Positions 37,227 to 48,199 are shown, counted from the first letter of the stretch. The stretch is DNA of 51,874 bases from a bacterium (GCA_024275575.1 JAJRYV010000102.1:1-51874); one strand, 5' to 3'. The notes: generated by a model from the sequence alone, not told the origin. Numbers and translations are program-made.

Positions 37227-38573
37227 TCATCTCCACCCAACTTTCATCTTGTTAATCGCAAAAGCGATCTCTAAACTTTGGATGTAATTCAGTCGCGGGT
37301 CGCAGTAGGTCTCATAGTTTCTATGCAGATCATGATGGTCAAGGTTAAGGGCGCCGCCGGTACATTCGGTGACTTCATCACCGGTGAGCTCGAAATGAGC
37401 GCCGACAAGGGTGCTGTCTTCCTGCCGGTGCACGGTGAAAGTATGCTGCAGTTCGGATAAAATATCCTCGAACTTTCTCGTTTTTTGCCCGCCGTTAACG
37501 GTTACCATATTACCGTGCATGGGATCGCAAGTCCAGGCAACGTGATGGCCACTCTTTTTCACCGCTTTGATCAGGTTCGGCAAAACTTCATTCACTTTGC
37601 CTGCACCGAAGCGGGTGATCAGCATGATGCGCCCGGCTTCGTTTTCTGGGTTGAGGACGTCCAGAATTTTACATAATTCATTCGCCTGCGCTGTCGGCCC
37701 TAATTTGATGCCAACCGGATTAGCAATGCCACGGAAATATTCCACATGCGCCCCTTCGAGCTGCCGCGTACGCTCGCCAATCCACAACATGTGAGCGCCG
37801 AGGTTGTAGTATTTGCCGCTACTTTCATCGCTTCGCGTCAAGGTCTGTTCATACCCGAGCAGCAAGCCCTCGTGGGAAGTGTAAAACTCGATCCGCCCCA
37901 GAGATTCCGAGCTCACGCCACCAAACATTTCCATGAATTCAATCGCTTCGAGAATGCGATCGACAATGCGTTTATATTCCGGCCACTTGGCCGTTTGTTC
38001 GATTGAATGCAAATTCCAGTTGTAGGGGTGATGCAGGTCGGCGAAGCCGCCATCGATGAGCGAGCGGATGTAATTTAACGTTATGGCCGAATGATTATAA
38101 GCACTCAGCAAGCGTTGCGGTTGCGGGGTGCGCGAGGCCGGTGTCGCCGGAAAACCGTTAATACAATCACCGCGATAACTGCACAGTTGTTGCCCATGCA
38201 CCTCTTCGATATTCTGACTACGTGGTTTGGCATACTGTCCGGCAATGCGCCCGATGCGCACAATCGGTTTGCGCAAGCCGTGGGTGAGAATGACGCTCAT
38301 CTGCAACAAAATCCTGATCTTGTTGGCGATGATGTTTTCCCTACAATCGATGAAGCGCTCAGCACAATCACCCCCCTGCAAAATAAAGCGTTCTCCCCGG
38401 GTGGCCGAGGCGATTTGTTTACGCAAATTTTCTACTTCACCGGGGGACACCAGTGCGGGATAACTATGAATTTTTTCGAGTGTTTGCTGCAGTTCATCGG
38501 CGTCCGGATAATCGGGTTGCTGGCGAATCGGCAAATTTTTCCAGCTCTCTGGCGTCCATTTGGGGCTGTGCAT
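37227..38573 (-). CDS. Class II DAHP synthase
   Basis: 448 residues of the plant/mycobacterial-type 3-deoxy-7-phosphoheptulonate synthase. FILQGGDCAERF, KPIVRIGRIAGQYAKPRS, GIKLGPTA, ITRFGAGKVNEVLP and TCDPMHGN are the conserved metal and phosphate sites. It makes the first intermediate of the shikimate pathway from PEP and erythrose-4-phosphate. GAGGAG lies upstream of ATG. No other aro gene is nearby. Feedback control by aromatic amino acids is common but not visible here. Confidence 0.92.
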   Translation of the reverse strand: MHSPKWTPESWKNLPIRQQPDYPDADELQQTLEKIHSYPALVSPGEVENLRKQIASATRGERFILQGGDCAERFIDCRENIIANKIRILLQMSVILTHGLRKPIVRIGRIAGQYAKPRSQNIEEVHGQQLCSYRGDCINGFPATPASRTPQPQRLLSAYNHSAITLNYIRSLIDGGFADLHHPYNWNLHSIEQTAKWPEYKRIVDRILEAIEFMEMFGGVSSESLGRIEFYTSHEGLLLGYEQTLTRSDESSGKYYNLGAHMLWIGERTRQLEGAHVEYFRGIANPVGIKLGPTAQANELCKILDVLNPENEAGRIMLITRFGAGKVNEVLPNLIKAVKKSGHHVAWTCDPMHGNMVTVNGGQKTRKFEDILSELQHTFTVHRQEDSTLVGAHFELTGDEVTECTGGALNLDHHDLHRNYETYCDPRLNYIQSLEIAFAINKMKVGWR

Positions 38574-39073
38574 TTATCATCTCTCCTCAAAACTCAGAAT
38601 AAAACACTAAATGTAATATTATTTTTTTTGAGAAGCAATGGAACGTTATGTCGGCATGAGGGCTTCGTTTTTTCTGCGATGTTTCGAGACAAGACCTCAG
38701 CACCTTTTCATCCCGGCTGCTGGTACGGAATTGTTACGGTTTTTGCTGTACTTACCAAAATCGAATCGATGGAACCTGCAGCAATTACACTCCTGAATTT
38801 ACACTGCGATACATCTGCAAGAAACCGGTCTTCATCAGCCGGAAACACGGCTGGCCGGCCTGAAAATCACAAATGGCACAGCTTTCGCATATTCCTGCGA
38901 AAATTCTGAGAAAATCAACAGATTATCGAATGGTATTTTTAGATTAATCGAATATAAACAGATCAAAGATAGATTCTAAAACCCCGCCGGTTTTTAACGG
39001 GGATTTCAAAAATGAAAACAAACTCTAAAACGACGGAATAGATATCATCCCTTCAGCAATTGGAGAGCCTCTC
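38574..39073. other. Divergent intergenic region with a GC hairpin
   Basis: No gene is supported. CCCCG (38982-38986) and CGGGG (38998-39002) form a short stem; on the minus strand CGGGG is followed by TTTTAG, a terminator-like arrangement about 400 nt upstream of the DAHP synthase start. Promoters for both flanking genes must lie here but I could not assign them. Confidence 0.4.
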
Positions 39074-41761
39074 ATGAAATTAACTGTCTTGCTACTCACA
39101 TTTTTTTTAACTTTAAACCTGCCACTTTCCGCAGGCACATTTACACCAGCGAATGGTTCCCCGATACAAAAAGGCGAACACCCACGCATTTTCGCTACCG
39201 CGGCTGATATTGTGGCGATGCGTCGGCGTATCGAAAAATATTATAAATCTGATTTTCAAGCCTTTGTCAAACACATGGACGCCTATTACAGCGACAGTCC
39301 GAGCTCGGGAATTTTTGATAAATGGAACGATATTTTTTGTGGCGCACAATCCTATGCTCTGCTTTATCAGGTTGATCCGGCGACGATCAGCGGTATTTCT
39401 GCGGCGCATTCAAAAGATGATTACGGACGCCGTGCTCTCCAGTTCGGAACTTACATTGCAAATCGACTTCCGGGCGGATGGCAGGAGCCACATCACGGCG
39501 CCAGCACCCTCCCCTCCGGTGAAGGCGGCGTTGCCAGCCTGGCCTTGCAAGTGGTCTATGACTGGACACACAGCCTTTCTTCTCTCTCTGAGAAAAAAAT
39601 GTTGGCTGACAGACTCATCACTTTGTGGAACGGGCGCTATAGTTCCGGCAAAATCAAGCTGGAAAACCACTATGCCGCCAATGCTCATGTTTATGCAGGC
39701 GCCCTTTGTTTTTATGGCGATGAGGAACTGGGAAGTTCCTACACCAGCAAAGCGCAAACGATGATGGATTCATTTGATGAATTATTCATCAACCGGCAAC
39801 TCGAGGTCGCGGAACGGCTGCACGAAGGCTCCAGTGATTGGACTGAGGGCGATAGTTATGCACTTGATGGCTTCACCGGTTTGATGTTTTTGGCTGCGGC
39901 GGCATCCAGTTCATTGGGTGAAGATTTGTTCGCGAAATATTCCTGGTTGCGCGAGGCACCCTATTTTGTCTACAATGCCATCATTCCCAAGCCTTACAAA
40001 GGCACTTATTATTACTATCAGCAAAATACCAGCGGCGGTATGGACCTCAACAACGGCGGGCTCTCCACGCTGATGAATATCAGTGCGGCTCGACTGGAAT
40101 ATATCGATCCCAATGTCGCCTCTTTCGCCGCCTGGTTTTGCGAGCAGAGCAAATGGGGACATAAAGTCAACGATTACAAATACTATAAACCCCATCTTTT
40201 TGATTTTTATTATAAATTTATCTTTGGCACAAAACACATCGAAGCAGCGACGCCTGATCAGTCCGGGATTCCTCTGAGCAAACATTTGGGGCAAATGCAT
40301 GCGATGCGATCAGATCACGGTTACGATGATTATACACTGGTGCAGTTTTTTGCTTATAAATTTTTATATCCCGGCGGGCATAACGAGCTGGAAATGGGCG
40401 CTTTTAACATTCATCGATTCGGGCCTCTGGCGATAGCAGCGACCAACACCAAAGGCGCACCCGACGGCATTCCCCGTGTGCAAAGCGATGGCAAAGGTCT
40501 GTCGATGAACAATACTTTTTGCCTGGGAGAAGGTTCATATCTCAATCCTGATGCAGGCAGCATCAACGAACGCAACAGCGATACACCGGAGGCCTTTATC
40601 GATGGTGCCGTAGCCCATATCGGCAATGTTGAAGCGCGGGAATACAAAAAAAACTGGCACGATTACATTAATTATAATTATAGCCGCAGCTATAAGGACG
40701 ACGGCGCCGTAAGCCTTGCACGCCGGGCGCTGGTCTATTTGCGCGGCGAAGTGAACCATGAATTTGTCATCGTCATGGACCGGGTTCAAACCACGAAAAC
40801 GAAAAAGTTTATTTTACACATTCCGGCAGAAGCGGAAGCCATCGGCGGAAGCTGGGGCAGTGCGGTGAGCAATTTTCGTAAAACTGGAAGCAAGCAGATC
40901 CGCATCATCAATAAAATTGATCAGGCCCATGGAGAAATGGTCTTAAGCGCCGTATTCCCTGCTGATGCGACGATTCATCAGGCCGGCGGTAGCGGCAAAG
41001 AATGGGTTTTGGCCGATGGCACGCCGCTCTCTTATCGCGGATCATTTGGCGAGCTCGGTGCCTATCTACTGAGTGACCATACGATCCAGATTCGCTCTGA
41101 CGCCAACCAGTTTCTCACCGTGATGCAAATCGGTGATGCCAACACCATGGGCAACCCGGCTTCAGTAGAAAAATTGAGCGGGACAAATTACATCGGGGTC
41201 AATCTTGGCAAAGAACGTCTCGTCATTTTTAGTGATAGTGAAAACAAGATCGGCAATATCACGTATTACGTAAACAGCACGCAGTCGATGAAACATCTCA
41301 TCACCGAAGTGCCGAAAAACAGAGAATTTACAGTAAAGAAATCCGGAACAGTTGTGGCGCAGGGTTCAACCGGTGCACATGGCGCAATTTCTTTTGCAGA
41401 TAATCCGGGGGGAGATGCTTCATACAGCGTGAGTATCGGTGGTGTGGTTTCGGCAGTGGGCGAAATCAACAACAAAATTCCGCAAAATATAGACCTGCGC
41501 AATTATCCAAATCCATTTAATCCGGCGACGACGATCGCTTTCAAATTGCCGCAAGCCACTGCGGTTGAGCTGGATATTTATAATGCTCGCGGGCAGAAAA
41601 TCCGCACCCTCGTTCGCGACACCCTGGCAGGCGGTGAACACAAAATACTGTGGGACGCGCGCGACGACCAGGGCAGGAATGTAACCAGCGGCCTTTATCT
41701 TTACAAGCTCAAAGCAGGTAAGGGAATCGTTTTGCAGAATAAAATGCTTTATCTGAAATAA
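39074..41761 (+). CDS. Secreted heparinase II/III-like protein with C-terminal sorting-type domain
   Basis: 895 residues. A signal peptide (LLLTFFLTLNLPLSAG) precedes an (alpha/alpha) toroid-like N-terminal half (HPRIFATAADIVAMRRRIEK, the toroid motif WTEGDSYALDG) and a beta-sandwich half around HNELEMGAFNIHRFG, an arrangement like heparinase II/III-type polysaccharide lyases. The last 90 residues start NYPNPFNPATTIAF and end in SGLYLYKLKAG, the FlgD-like/type IX-like C-terminal domain found on exported proteins of the FCB group. Substrate is unknown; uronic-acid polymers are likely. GGAGAG precedes ATG. Confidence 0.75.
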   Translation: MKLTVLLLTFFLTLNLPLSAGTFTPANGSPIQKGEHPRIFATAADIVAMRRRIEKYYKSDFQAFVKHMDAYYSDSPSSGIFDKWNDIFCGAQSYALLYQVDPATISGISAAHSKDDYGRRALQFGTYIANRLPGGWQEPHHGASTLPSGEGGVASLALQVVYDWTHSLSSLSEKKMLADRLITLWNGRYSSGKIKLENHYAANAHVYAGALCFYGDEELGSSYTSKAQTMMDSFDELFINRQLEVAERLHEGSSDWTEGDSYALDGFTGLMFLAAAASSSLGEDLFAKYSWLREAPYFVYNAIIPKPYKGTYYYYQQNTSGGMDLNNGGLSTLMNISAARLEYIDPNVASFAAWFCEQSKWGHKVNDYKYYKPHLFDFYYKFIFGTKHIEAATPDQSGIPLSKHLGQMHAMRSDHGYDDYTLVQFFAYKFLYPGGHNELEMGAFNIHRFGPLAIAATNTKGAPDGIPRVQSDGKGLSMNNTFCLGEGSYLNPDAGSINERNSDTPEAFIDGAVAHIGNVEAREYKKNWHDYINYNYSRSYKDDGAVSLARRALVYLRGEVNHEFVIVMDRVQTTKTKKFILHIPAEAEAIGGSWGSAVSNFRKTGSKQIRIINKIDQAHGEMVLSAVFPADATIHQAGGSGKEWVLADGTPLSYRGSFGELGAYLLSDHTIQIRSDANQFLTVMQIGDANTMGNPASVEKLSGTNYIGVNLGKERLVIFSDSENKIGNITYYVNSTQSMKHLITEVPKNREFTVKKSGTVVAQGSTGAHGAISFADNPGGDASYSVSIGGVVSAVGEINNKIPQNIDLRNYPNPFNPATTIAFKLPQATAVELDIYNARGQKIRTLVRDTLAGGEHKILWDARDDQGRNVTSGLYLYKLKAGKGIVLQNKMLYLK

Positions 41762-41933
41762 GGTCATCACGCAGGCTGAGCCCTTCGCCGAAGCGCCCCC
41801 TGGAATGGTGTGAGGCCAGGTCGCCTCGGCGAAGCTTAGCCTGAACACGGCCGGCTATCTTAAGCTCATTCCCGATAGGCAGGCTCAGCCTGCGCTTGTG
41901 CGTTCCCTGTCTTGTCGAAGGGCTCAGTGACCT
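41761..41933. repeat. Inverted-repeat element between convergent genes
   Basis: Outer arms AGGTCA/TGACCT and inner arms TGAGCCCTTCG (41777-41787)/CGAAGGGCTCA (41916-41926) enclose the gap; inside is the perfect palindrome GCAGGCT-C-AGCCTGC. GCTGAGCC/CGAAG-type sequences recur at about 48210-48260. Such sequences are common intergenic repeats. It may also end transcription of both neighbours. Confidence 0.6.
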
Positions 41934-42335
41934 TTATTTCACCACAACTGTCTTCGTCTCCATCTTACCGTTGGCCTCGATGGCCACCACGTACAATCCG
42001 GCAGGACAGATATTGTTGTTGGCGTCCCGGCCCTGCCAACTAACGACGTTGTAACCGCGGTTCATCTTGTGGTTTCGCGTGAGAATATTCACCAGGCGCC
42101 CTTCGGTGTTGTAGATTTTGATGCTTGCGCCACCGCTCTTTCCCAGTTCAAAAGAAATATCTGCACCTTGCCAGACAAGGCCGGAACGTGGCCAGGCGTG
42201 AATTAATCCATTCATAACCGTCACGCGGATAATACCATTGCTCCGGTGCCCGAGTCCGTCTTTCGCATGCAAGCGTAATAAATAATCACCATTGGCAATT
42301 TGCGAGGTCGGCCAGAATTTTGCTGGGGATGTGCT
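41934..42335 (-). pseudogene. 5'-truncated secreted protein, C-terminal domain only
   Basis: An open frame of 134 codons after TAA at 42336-42338 reads FWPTSQIANGDYLLRLHAKDG, then SFELGKSGGASIKIYNTEGR, then NNICPAGLYVVAIEANGK. This is the end of an Ig-like module plus a complete FlgD-like/type IX-like C-terminal domain, without any secreted enzyme, signal peptide or ribosome site. It is therefore a remnant of a larger exported protein that once stood here. Confidence 0.65.
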
Positions 42336-42372
42336 TTATAACCGGAAAAGGGATACAGAGGGATTTGACTCT

Positions 42373-42410
42373 CAGGCTCACATGCAGTTCATCCGTGACA
42401 TGTGAGCCTG
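42373..42410. terminator. 12-bp hairpin after the chemoreceptor gene
   Basis: CAGGCTCACATG and CATGTGAGCCTG form a perfect 12-bp stem with a 14-nt loop, directly after the chemoreceptor stop. There is no T-run on either side, so it may be a transcript-end or repeat hairpin rather than a classical terminator. Confidence 0.55.
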
Positions 42411-42417
42411 GCAAAAA

Positions 42418-44469
42418 TTAAAAATTCGCCAACTCATCCACTGCCGCTGCTTCGTTAGCGCTAGTCCGGGGCAAGCCGGCGAATCCATGTTCGACAGTTA
42501 TCGTTTGACTATGGCTGCTTTCGCTGAATTCGAACTGATTGACCAGGCTTTGCAGCCGTTCCATGTAACTGTTCAATTCATTGATGGATTCGACGATCTC
42601 TTCGATATCGTTAGCATTATCTCTGCTCACCGAGCTGATACGATCAATATTTTTCGAGATTTCTTCGCTGGTCAGTGATTGTTCCTCGCTGGCCGAAGCG
42701 ATCTGCAGGATCATATTGTTGAGCTCTTCTGAATTGTTGATGATCGATTCCAGTGCCGTTCCGGCTTCGGCAACAGATTCTTTGCCAGACTGCACTTCAT
42801 TGGTTGCATCCCCCATCGAAGAGACAGCAAGACTGGTATCTTCCTGAATATTGCTGATTTTCGCCGTGATATCTTTTGTCGCGATCGTCGTGCGTTCAGC
42901 CAGCTTCCTGACTTCATCTGCAACAACGGCAAAACCCCTTCCCTGCTCGCCTGCGCGTGCCGCTTCAATAGCTGCATTAAGCGCCAGCAAATTTGTTTGA
43001 TCAGCAATTTCCTGGATCGCCTGAATAATTTCACCGATTTCATTGCTGCGTTTGCCCAGGCTTTCGATGGTTTCTGCCGAACGGCCGACGACAGCAGCAA
43101 TCTTGTTCATCCGTTCGATAATGCTGCGGACAATATTTCCGCCCTCTGCGGCATCTTTGCCCGATTTATCAGCAATTTCCGAGACTACCGAGATCGATTT
43201 GCTATTCTCCTGCACGGTGGCGGTCATCTCTTCAACAGCACCGGCTATCCCCAACGTCTGTCCTGATTGTTCATGGGCGCCTTCAGATATGTTGCGTGTC
43301 CGCTCACCGATTGTGCTGCTCGTCTGAACTGTCGACTGCACCGATTCCGCCACCTGTCCCAGCAGTGTATTGAACTTCTGCGCGGTTTTATTGAACCCTT
43401 TGAAAAGCTCACCGATTGCGCCCGGCTGGTCTTCAGCCAGGTGAGCCGTCAGGTCGCCATTGGAAAGTTTCTCCATTTCGTTGAGAATTCTATCGACGCT
43501 CTGCACCAGCATTTGCCGGTCTTTTTCAAGTTTTATCTGTGCCGTCTCCTGGTCGGTGAGAGCCATGCCGATTTTGTCGAGCGCCTGCACGTAATTCCCT
43601 TTTAGCCCTCTCGAAATGGGCTTACGATAGTATTTATTTTGGCTCGCATGCTCAACCGACTGATTAATCTCACGGAAAAAAGTTTCCATTTGATCGAGCA
43701 TGCCGTTGAGCCCCCGGTAAATTTTGTTGAACTCGTTCTTTTGGTTATCGATTCTCATGATGCGCAGCCAAAATTGCCCTTGCGTTATGCCGTCGATAAA
43801 ACGGGACAGTCGGGCAATCGATTTGCAAAAATCTGAGATGGTCATTAGAGCGGCGGCCAACGCTAAAACGGCCGCAATAAGAACCAGGCTACCGCCGAGC
43901 CAAACAGACGCCTGTGCGCGCGCTTCGGCTGTTTGCTCCCACTGGTCCAATTCTTTCTGCAAAAGTTCCGCGATTATACTGCCTTGTGAAATAACTCTTG
44001 CTGCGATCACATCGAAAGCTTTCATCTCCGCATCGCCGGCCTCTCTGCTTTCACCATAAGCCGCAAACATCGCCTTGCCGGTTGTGACCAACAGGGGTAA
44101 ATCCCGCTTGAGTTTCTCTAATTTGTGGTTAATTTGGGGATCATCATATTCACTTTGCAGCAGTTTCGACAAGTGATCACTGGCCTGCTTAAAATTTGTC
44201 TGAACCTCATTGTCGATAACCGAACGCTTCTGGGTCAGGCTGGCGTCGCTAAAGTATTGCCATATATTCGCCATGTTTAATTTGATGCTTCCGACTTGCA
44301 CAACACGCTCATAATACACTTTTTGGATTGTCAGATGCCGGGAAAAAGCGGAAACGAGAATGACGACGCCGGAGACAGAAACGAACAGCAACGCGATGAT
44401 GAGACCAAAGGAACCGATGAGCTTTTGCTTGATCGAGCCTTCCTTAAATTTCATGAATAAACGAGTCAT
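42418..44469 (-). CDS. Methyl-accepting chemotaxis protein
   Basis: About 683 residues. A first helix ([20 protein letters not shown]) leads to a helical periplasmic sensor of about 150 residues, a second helix near residue 195, HAMP-like segments and a long cytoplasmic coil. The signalling tip is present ([20 protein letters not shown]). It relays stimuli to CheA/CheW, which are not in the window. ATG 44469 has AAGGA about 9 nt upstream and is preferred to 44478. It overlaps the PAS gene by 26 nt. Confidence 0.9.
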   Translation of the reverse strand: MTRLFMKFKEGSIKQKLIGSFGLIIALLFVSVSGVVILVSAFSRHLTIQKVYYERVVQVGSIKLNMANIWQYFSDASLTQKRSVIDNEVQTNFKQASDHLSKLLQSEYDDPQINHKLEKLKRDLPLLVTTGKAMFAAYGESREAGDAEMKAFDVIAARVISQGSIIAELLQKELDQWEQTAEARAQASVWLGGSLVLIAAVLALAAALMTISDFCKSIARLSRFIDGITQGQFWLRIMRIDNQKNEFNKIYRGLNGMLDQMETFFREINQSVEHASQNKYYRKPISRGLKGNYVQALDKIGMALTDQETAQIKLEKDRQMLVQSVDRILNEMEKLSNGDLTAHLAEDQPGAIGELFKGFNKTAQKFNTLLGQVAESVQSTVQTSSTIGERTRNISEGAHEQSGQTLGIAGAVEEMTATVQENSKSISVVSEIADKSGKDAAEGGNIVRSIIERMNKIAAVVGRSAETIESLGKRSNEIGEIIQAIQEIADQTNLLALNAAIEAARAGEQGRGFAVVADEVRKLAERTTIATKDITAKISNIQEDTSLAVSSMGDATNEVQSGKESVAEAGTALESIINNSEELNNMILQIASASEEQSLTSEEISKNIDRISSVSRDNANDIEEIVESINELNSYMERLQSLVNQFEFSESSHSQTITVEHGFAGLPRTSANEAAAVDELANF

Positions 44470-44962
44470 AATCCGCATTCCTTGCTTTTAAATAATCATT
44501 TAAAATCGCCATCGAGGCGTCGATGCTGTCCCGTCGTGAAACTTTTTTTTCAGCCTGCAACATCTCGTGATAAAGAGTCTCGATTTTTTCCAACGACGCC
44601 CGATCAGGTTTTCTGCGTACTGAAAAATAACTGACGATATTTCCATCGAGATCCAAATCCGGGGCAACGTTGGCAAAAGTCCAATAATAAGAACCGTCTT
44701 TTGCCAGGTTTTTCACATAAGCATAAACCTCACGCTTGGTTTTGATGCCGTCCCATAAAATTTTGAAGATAGCCCGCGGCATATCAGGATGGCGCACGAT
44801 GCTGTGCTGCTCGTTTAGCAATTCATCCTCTTTGTATCCGGCAAATTTTTTAAATATCTCATTCGCGTAGGTCATGCGGCCAGTCAGGTCTGTTTTGGAC
44901 AGGATCAGGTCCTCATCCGCCATCACGAGTTCGTGATTACGCGGTGTAACATTATTTTTCAT
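44444..44962 (-). CDS. PAS-domain sensor (Aer-like, separate from receptor)
   Basis: 172 residues. A single PAS fold ([60 protein letters not shown]) resembles the FAD-binding PAS of Aer and PAS-containing receptors; the tail is a helix. It ends within the start of the chemoreceptor gene, so both are made together and the PAS protein may act as the sensing subunit. The cofactor cannot be proven from sequence. AAAGG lies upstream of ATG. Confidence 0.82.
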   Translation of the reverse strand: MKNNVTPRNHELVMADEDLILSKTDLTGRMTYANEIFKKFAGYKEDELLNEQHSIVRHPDMPRAIFKILWDGIKTKREVYAYVKNLAKDGSYYWTFANVAPDLDLDGNIVSYFSVRRKPDRASLEKIETLYHEMLQAEKKVSRRDSIDASMAILNDYLKARNADYDSFIHEI

Positions 44963-45272
44963 TTTAAACGACCTTTTGCTAATATACTGCCTAATTTATT
45001 ACAGGCTCAATTTGACAATTAGCCTGTGCGTCACAGATTGATATAAAGCTAAGATCGGCTAAACTTTTTATTCTATAAAGTTCATGAAATATTTTTTTTA
45101 CGCATTGACAATCATTTCATGGAGATGAAGCAATCTATACAGCATTCACTTTTGAAACGGTCGGGAGGATTCCGCAGAGATTTAAGGATAGTGCAAAAAG
45201 GATATAGCCCCTCGATTGATAACTTTTACAATTTGAGAAAGAAACCTGGCGAGCAGCCAGGGTCTCTAAACT
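44963..45272. other. Intergenic stretch with xyl terminator
   Basis: No gene. It holds the promoter region of the PAS-receptor pair (minus, near 44970-45060) and the hairpin that ends xylA. The rest is AT-rich without further recognisable signal. Confidence 0.5.
45231..45262 (-). terminator. Rho-independent terminator of xylB-xylA
   Basis: On the minus strand CCTGGC-TGCTC-GCCAGG forms a perfect 6-bp stem (45245-45261), followed by TTTCTTTCTC. It stands 12 nt after the xylA stop. Confidence 0.7.
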
Positions 45273-46601
45273 TTAACTTTCTTTGATGGCTTTCACGAGA
45301 TAGTGATTAAAAATATTCTCCAATTTCTCCTGCCGGCCTGAGCGTTGTTGCGGCTCACCGTTTTCCAGCGCAAACCGGCTGAGTGCAGAAAAATCCGTCA
45401 TTCCCGCTTCAATTTCCTTACCGATGCCGTGATCATATCTTGCATATCGTTCCGTGAGCAGCTCACTCAAAACGCCATCTTCGATAACGAGATGGGCGAA
45501 GCGCAAACCCAGGGCAAAACTGTCCATGCCGCCGATATGTGCATGGAACAAATCTTCGAGATCACTGCTGTCGCGGCGAACCTTTGCGTCAAAATTCAGG
45601 CCGCCCGGCGCGATTCCGTCCTGATTCAGCAAAACCAGCATCGCCGTCGCACAATCATAAAAATTCGTTGGGAACTGATCCGTATCCCAGCCCAACAGCA
45701 GATCGCCACGATTGGCATCGACGCTGCCGAGCATTCCGTTCATCGAAGCGACTGCCAACTCGTGCGCGAAACTGTGTCCCGCAAGTGTTGCATGGTTCGC
45801 TTCGATGTTGAGTTTGAACTTGTCTTGCAACTCGTATGTTTTTAAAAAACTGATGACCGTCGCCGCATCATAATCATATTGATGCACCGTGGGTTCTTTG
45901 GGTTTCGGTTCGATGAGAAACTGTCCGGTAAAACCGATTTCTTTCGCGTAGTCCACCGCCATGTGCAGAAATTTTGCAAAATGCTCCTGCTCGCGCTGCA
46001 TATCGGTATTGAGTAACGTCGAATACCCCTCACGGCCGCCCCAGAAAACATAGTTTTCACCACCGAGCATATGGGTCATTTCCAGCATTTTTTTTACCTG
46101 TGCGGCAGCGCAGGCAAAAACATGCGGATCGGGGTTGGTCGCAGCGCCACACATGTAGCGTGGATGACTGAAAAGATTTGCTGTCCCCCAGAGCAGCTTT
46201 ACGCCCGTGTCTTTTTGTAATTGCAGCGTCAGCTTGCACATGGATTCAAGATTGAGCTGAAATTCCTGCAAAGAGTCACCCTCAGGCGCCATATCCGCAT
46301 CATGAAAACAGTAATATTCTACACCGATTTTTTGGAAAAATTCAAATGCAGCGTACAGTTTTGCCTCAGCCCCCGGCATTCCAGCAACAGCATTCCAGGG
46401 CCGATCCAGCGTTTTCGCACCAAAGGGATCGCTTCCCGTGCCACAGAAAGTATGCCAATAGGCGATGGAAAAGCGCAAATGTTCCTGCATGCTGCGGTCA
46501 CCGATTTTCGCACCGGCGTCGTAAAATTGAAAGGCAAGAGGATTCGCTGAGGCAGGGCCTTCATATTGAATTTTTTCAATTTGCGGGAAAAATGTTTTCA
46601 T
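45273..46601 (-). CDS. xylA: Xylose isomerase
   Basis: 442 residues of class II xylose isomerase. The catalytic His is in [13 protein letters not shown]; metal and substrate residues appear in [41 protein letters not shown] and WDTDQFP. It converts D-xylose to D-xylulose. The ATG at 46601 is preferred to TTG at 46607. It lies 34 nt after xylB and the two make a xylose entry operon. No xylose transporter or XylR regulator is in the window. Confidence 0.95.
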   Translation of the reverse strand: MKTFFPQIEKIQYEGPASANPLAFQFYDAGAKIGDRSMQEHLRFSIAYWHTFCGTGSDPFGAKTLDRPWNAVAGMPGAEAKLYAAFEFFQKIGVEYYCFHDADMAPEGDSLQEFQLNLESMCKLTLQLQKDTGVKLLWGTANLFSHPRYMCGAATNPDPHVFACAAAQVKKMLEMTHMLGGENYVFWGGREGYSTLLNTDMQREQEHFAKFLHMAVDYAKEIGFTGQFLIEPKPKEPTVHQYDYDAATVISFLKTYELQDKFKLNIEANHATLAGHSFAHELAVASMNGMLGSVDANRGDLLLGWDTDQFPTNFYDCATAMLVLLNQDGIAPGGLNFDAKVRRDSSDLEDLFHAHIGGMDSFALGLRFAHLVIEDGVLSELLTERYARYDHGIGKEIEAGMTDFSALSRFALENGEPQQRSGRQEKLENIFNHYLVKAIKES

Positions 46602-46635
46602 TTTCAAACTCGCTTTTTATTGGGTTTTATTTCTT

Positions 46636-48138
46636 TCAATACAAATCTGCAAGCGCAGTATTTAAACGCAAGTATTTTTCATAAATCTCCTGATAAACCA
46701 CCACGTTTCCGGAATCGGGAATTGCGCGCGAGTCGTTATCGAGCGCAACAAAAGCATCCGCCAGTTCGGGCAACGAGACGGCTGCATTTCCAGCCTGCTT
46801 ATAGCACCACATCGCCTGAATGGCAGCGCCGAGCGCCCCGGCTTCCGTGTTCTGCGGACACACAACCGGGCAATCGAATACATCGGCAACGATCTGCCGC
46901 CAGATTTTACTTTTGGCGCCGCCGCCAACGAGACGAATTTCTTGCGCTTCGATGCCATTGCGCTGCATCACCTCAAATCCATAGTACAGGCCGAAAGTGG
47001 CACCTTCCATTGCCGCGCGGCAGACATTCTGCGGTGAATAATTCAACGAATTCAAACCGGCAAGGGTGGCGCTGGCATTGGGTAGCGCCGGTGTGCGTTC
47101 ACCGTTAAAATAGGGAAGCAAAATCAAACCTTCGGCGCCGGCGCCGGTTTTTTCGACGAGTGTATTAAATTCCCGCAAATCGAGTTGAAACAAGGCACGG
47201 TTGAGCTCGGTGGCGACGGTCACGTTCATGGTGCAGACCAGCGGCAGCCAGTGGCCGGTGCTGGAGCAGAATGCGGCCAACTCGCCTTTTTCATCGACGA
47301 CGGGAAAATCGGAATAGCAATAAATGGTGCCTGAAGTGCCCAATGAAGCGGTGACCACACCCGGTTTCACGTTCCCCGTGCCGATGGCCGCCATCATGTT
47401 ATCCCCGCCGCCGGAAGCGACCACGACATCGGAACACAATCCAAATTTTTCAGCAATTTCAGGACGAATTGTGCCGACTGATTCCTGCGACTCGATAAGC
47501 CAGGGCAAACAGGTTTCGAGCTTGCCGGAAGGATCGATGGCCTGCAATACCGGCTGCGACCACTGCCGTTGACGAACGTCAAAATAAGCCGTGCCGCTGG
47601 CATCGCCGCATTCGCTCTTTTGTTCACCGGTGAGCCAGAAATTAATATAATCGTGCGGCAATAACACCGTCGCCAGCCTGTCGTAGTTTTCGGGTTCATT
47701 TTCCCGCAGCCAGCGGATTTTTGAAGCCGTAAAACCAACGGCGATGGTATTGCCGGTCAGGCGAATAGCTTCATTTTCACCGCCCAGCGCCTGCGTAAGC
47801 TGCTGCGCCTGTGTGCCCGTGGCCGTATCGCACCAGAGTTTTGCCGGGCGAATGACCTCGCCCTTTGCATCGAGCGGCACGAAACCGTGCTGCTGACCGG
47901 AAACACCGATGGCGCAAATTTTATGCACATCAACCTGCGGATTTGCCAGCGCCGATTTCAGGGCTGATTCAATGGCGCTGATCCAGTCTGCAGGATTTTG
48001 TTCACGCTTGCCGGCCGCATCTTGCATGAGCGCATGTTTCGCATAACCCTGAGCAATGATTTTTTTTGTATTGCGGCTAACGACAACAACTTTTGAACCC
48101 TGCGTGCCGCTATCGATGCCCACGAATAATTCAGCCAT
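46636..48138 (-). CDS. xylB: Xylulokinase
   Basis: 500 residues of the FGGY kinase family. MAELFVGIDSGTQGSKVVV is the N-terminal ATP/phosphate loop, QQHGFVPLD the substrate loop, and RLVGGGAKSKIWRQIVADV plus TEAGALGAAIQA the C-terminal FGGY signature. It phosphorylates D-xylulose. ATG 48138 is preceded by AGGAG and aligns with the family start; the longer in-frame ATG at 48258 does not. The order xylB then xylA is on the minus strand. Confidence 0.94.
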   Translation of the reverse strand: MAELFVGIDSGTQGSKVVVVSRNTKKIIAQGYAKHALMQDAAGKREQNPADWISAIESALKSALANPQVDVHKICAIGVSGQQHGFVPLDAKGEVIRPAKLWCDTATGTQAQQLTQALGGENEAIRLTGNTIAVGFTASKIRWLRENEPENYDRLATVLLPHDYINFWLTGEQKSECGDASGTAYFDVRQRQWSQPVLQAIDPSGKLETCLPWLIESQESVGTIRPEIAEKFGLCSDVVVASGGGDNMMAAIGTGNVKPGVVTASLGTSGTIYCYSDFPVVDEKGELAAFCSSTGHWLPLVCTMNVTVATELNRALFQLDLREFNTLVEKTGAGAEGLILLPYFNGERTPALPNASATLAGLNSLNYSPQNVCRAAMEGATFGLYYGFEVMQRNGIEAQEIRLVGGGAKSKIWRQIVADVFDCPVVCPQNTEAGALGAAIQAMWCYKQAGNAAVSLPELADAFVALDNDSRAIPDSGNVVVYQEIYEKYLRLNTALADLY

Positions 48139-48199
48139 GCACAGCTCCTGCTGAGGAAGGATATTTAATTTCCAATGATTAAAACCGTAATTATTCAGC

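Noticed and set aside
47820-47990. Possible tRNA-like or other RNA gene in GC-rich stretches
   Set aside because: No cloverleaf with T-loop GTTCGAATC and CCA end was found here or elsewhere in the window.
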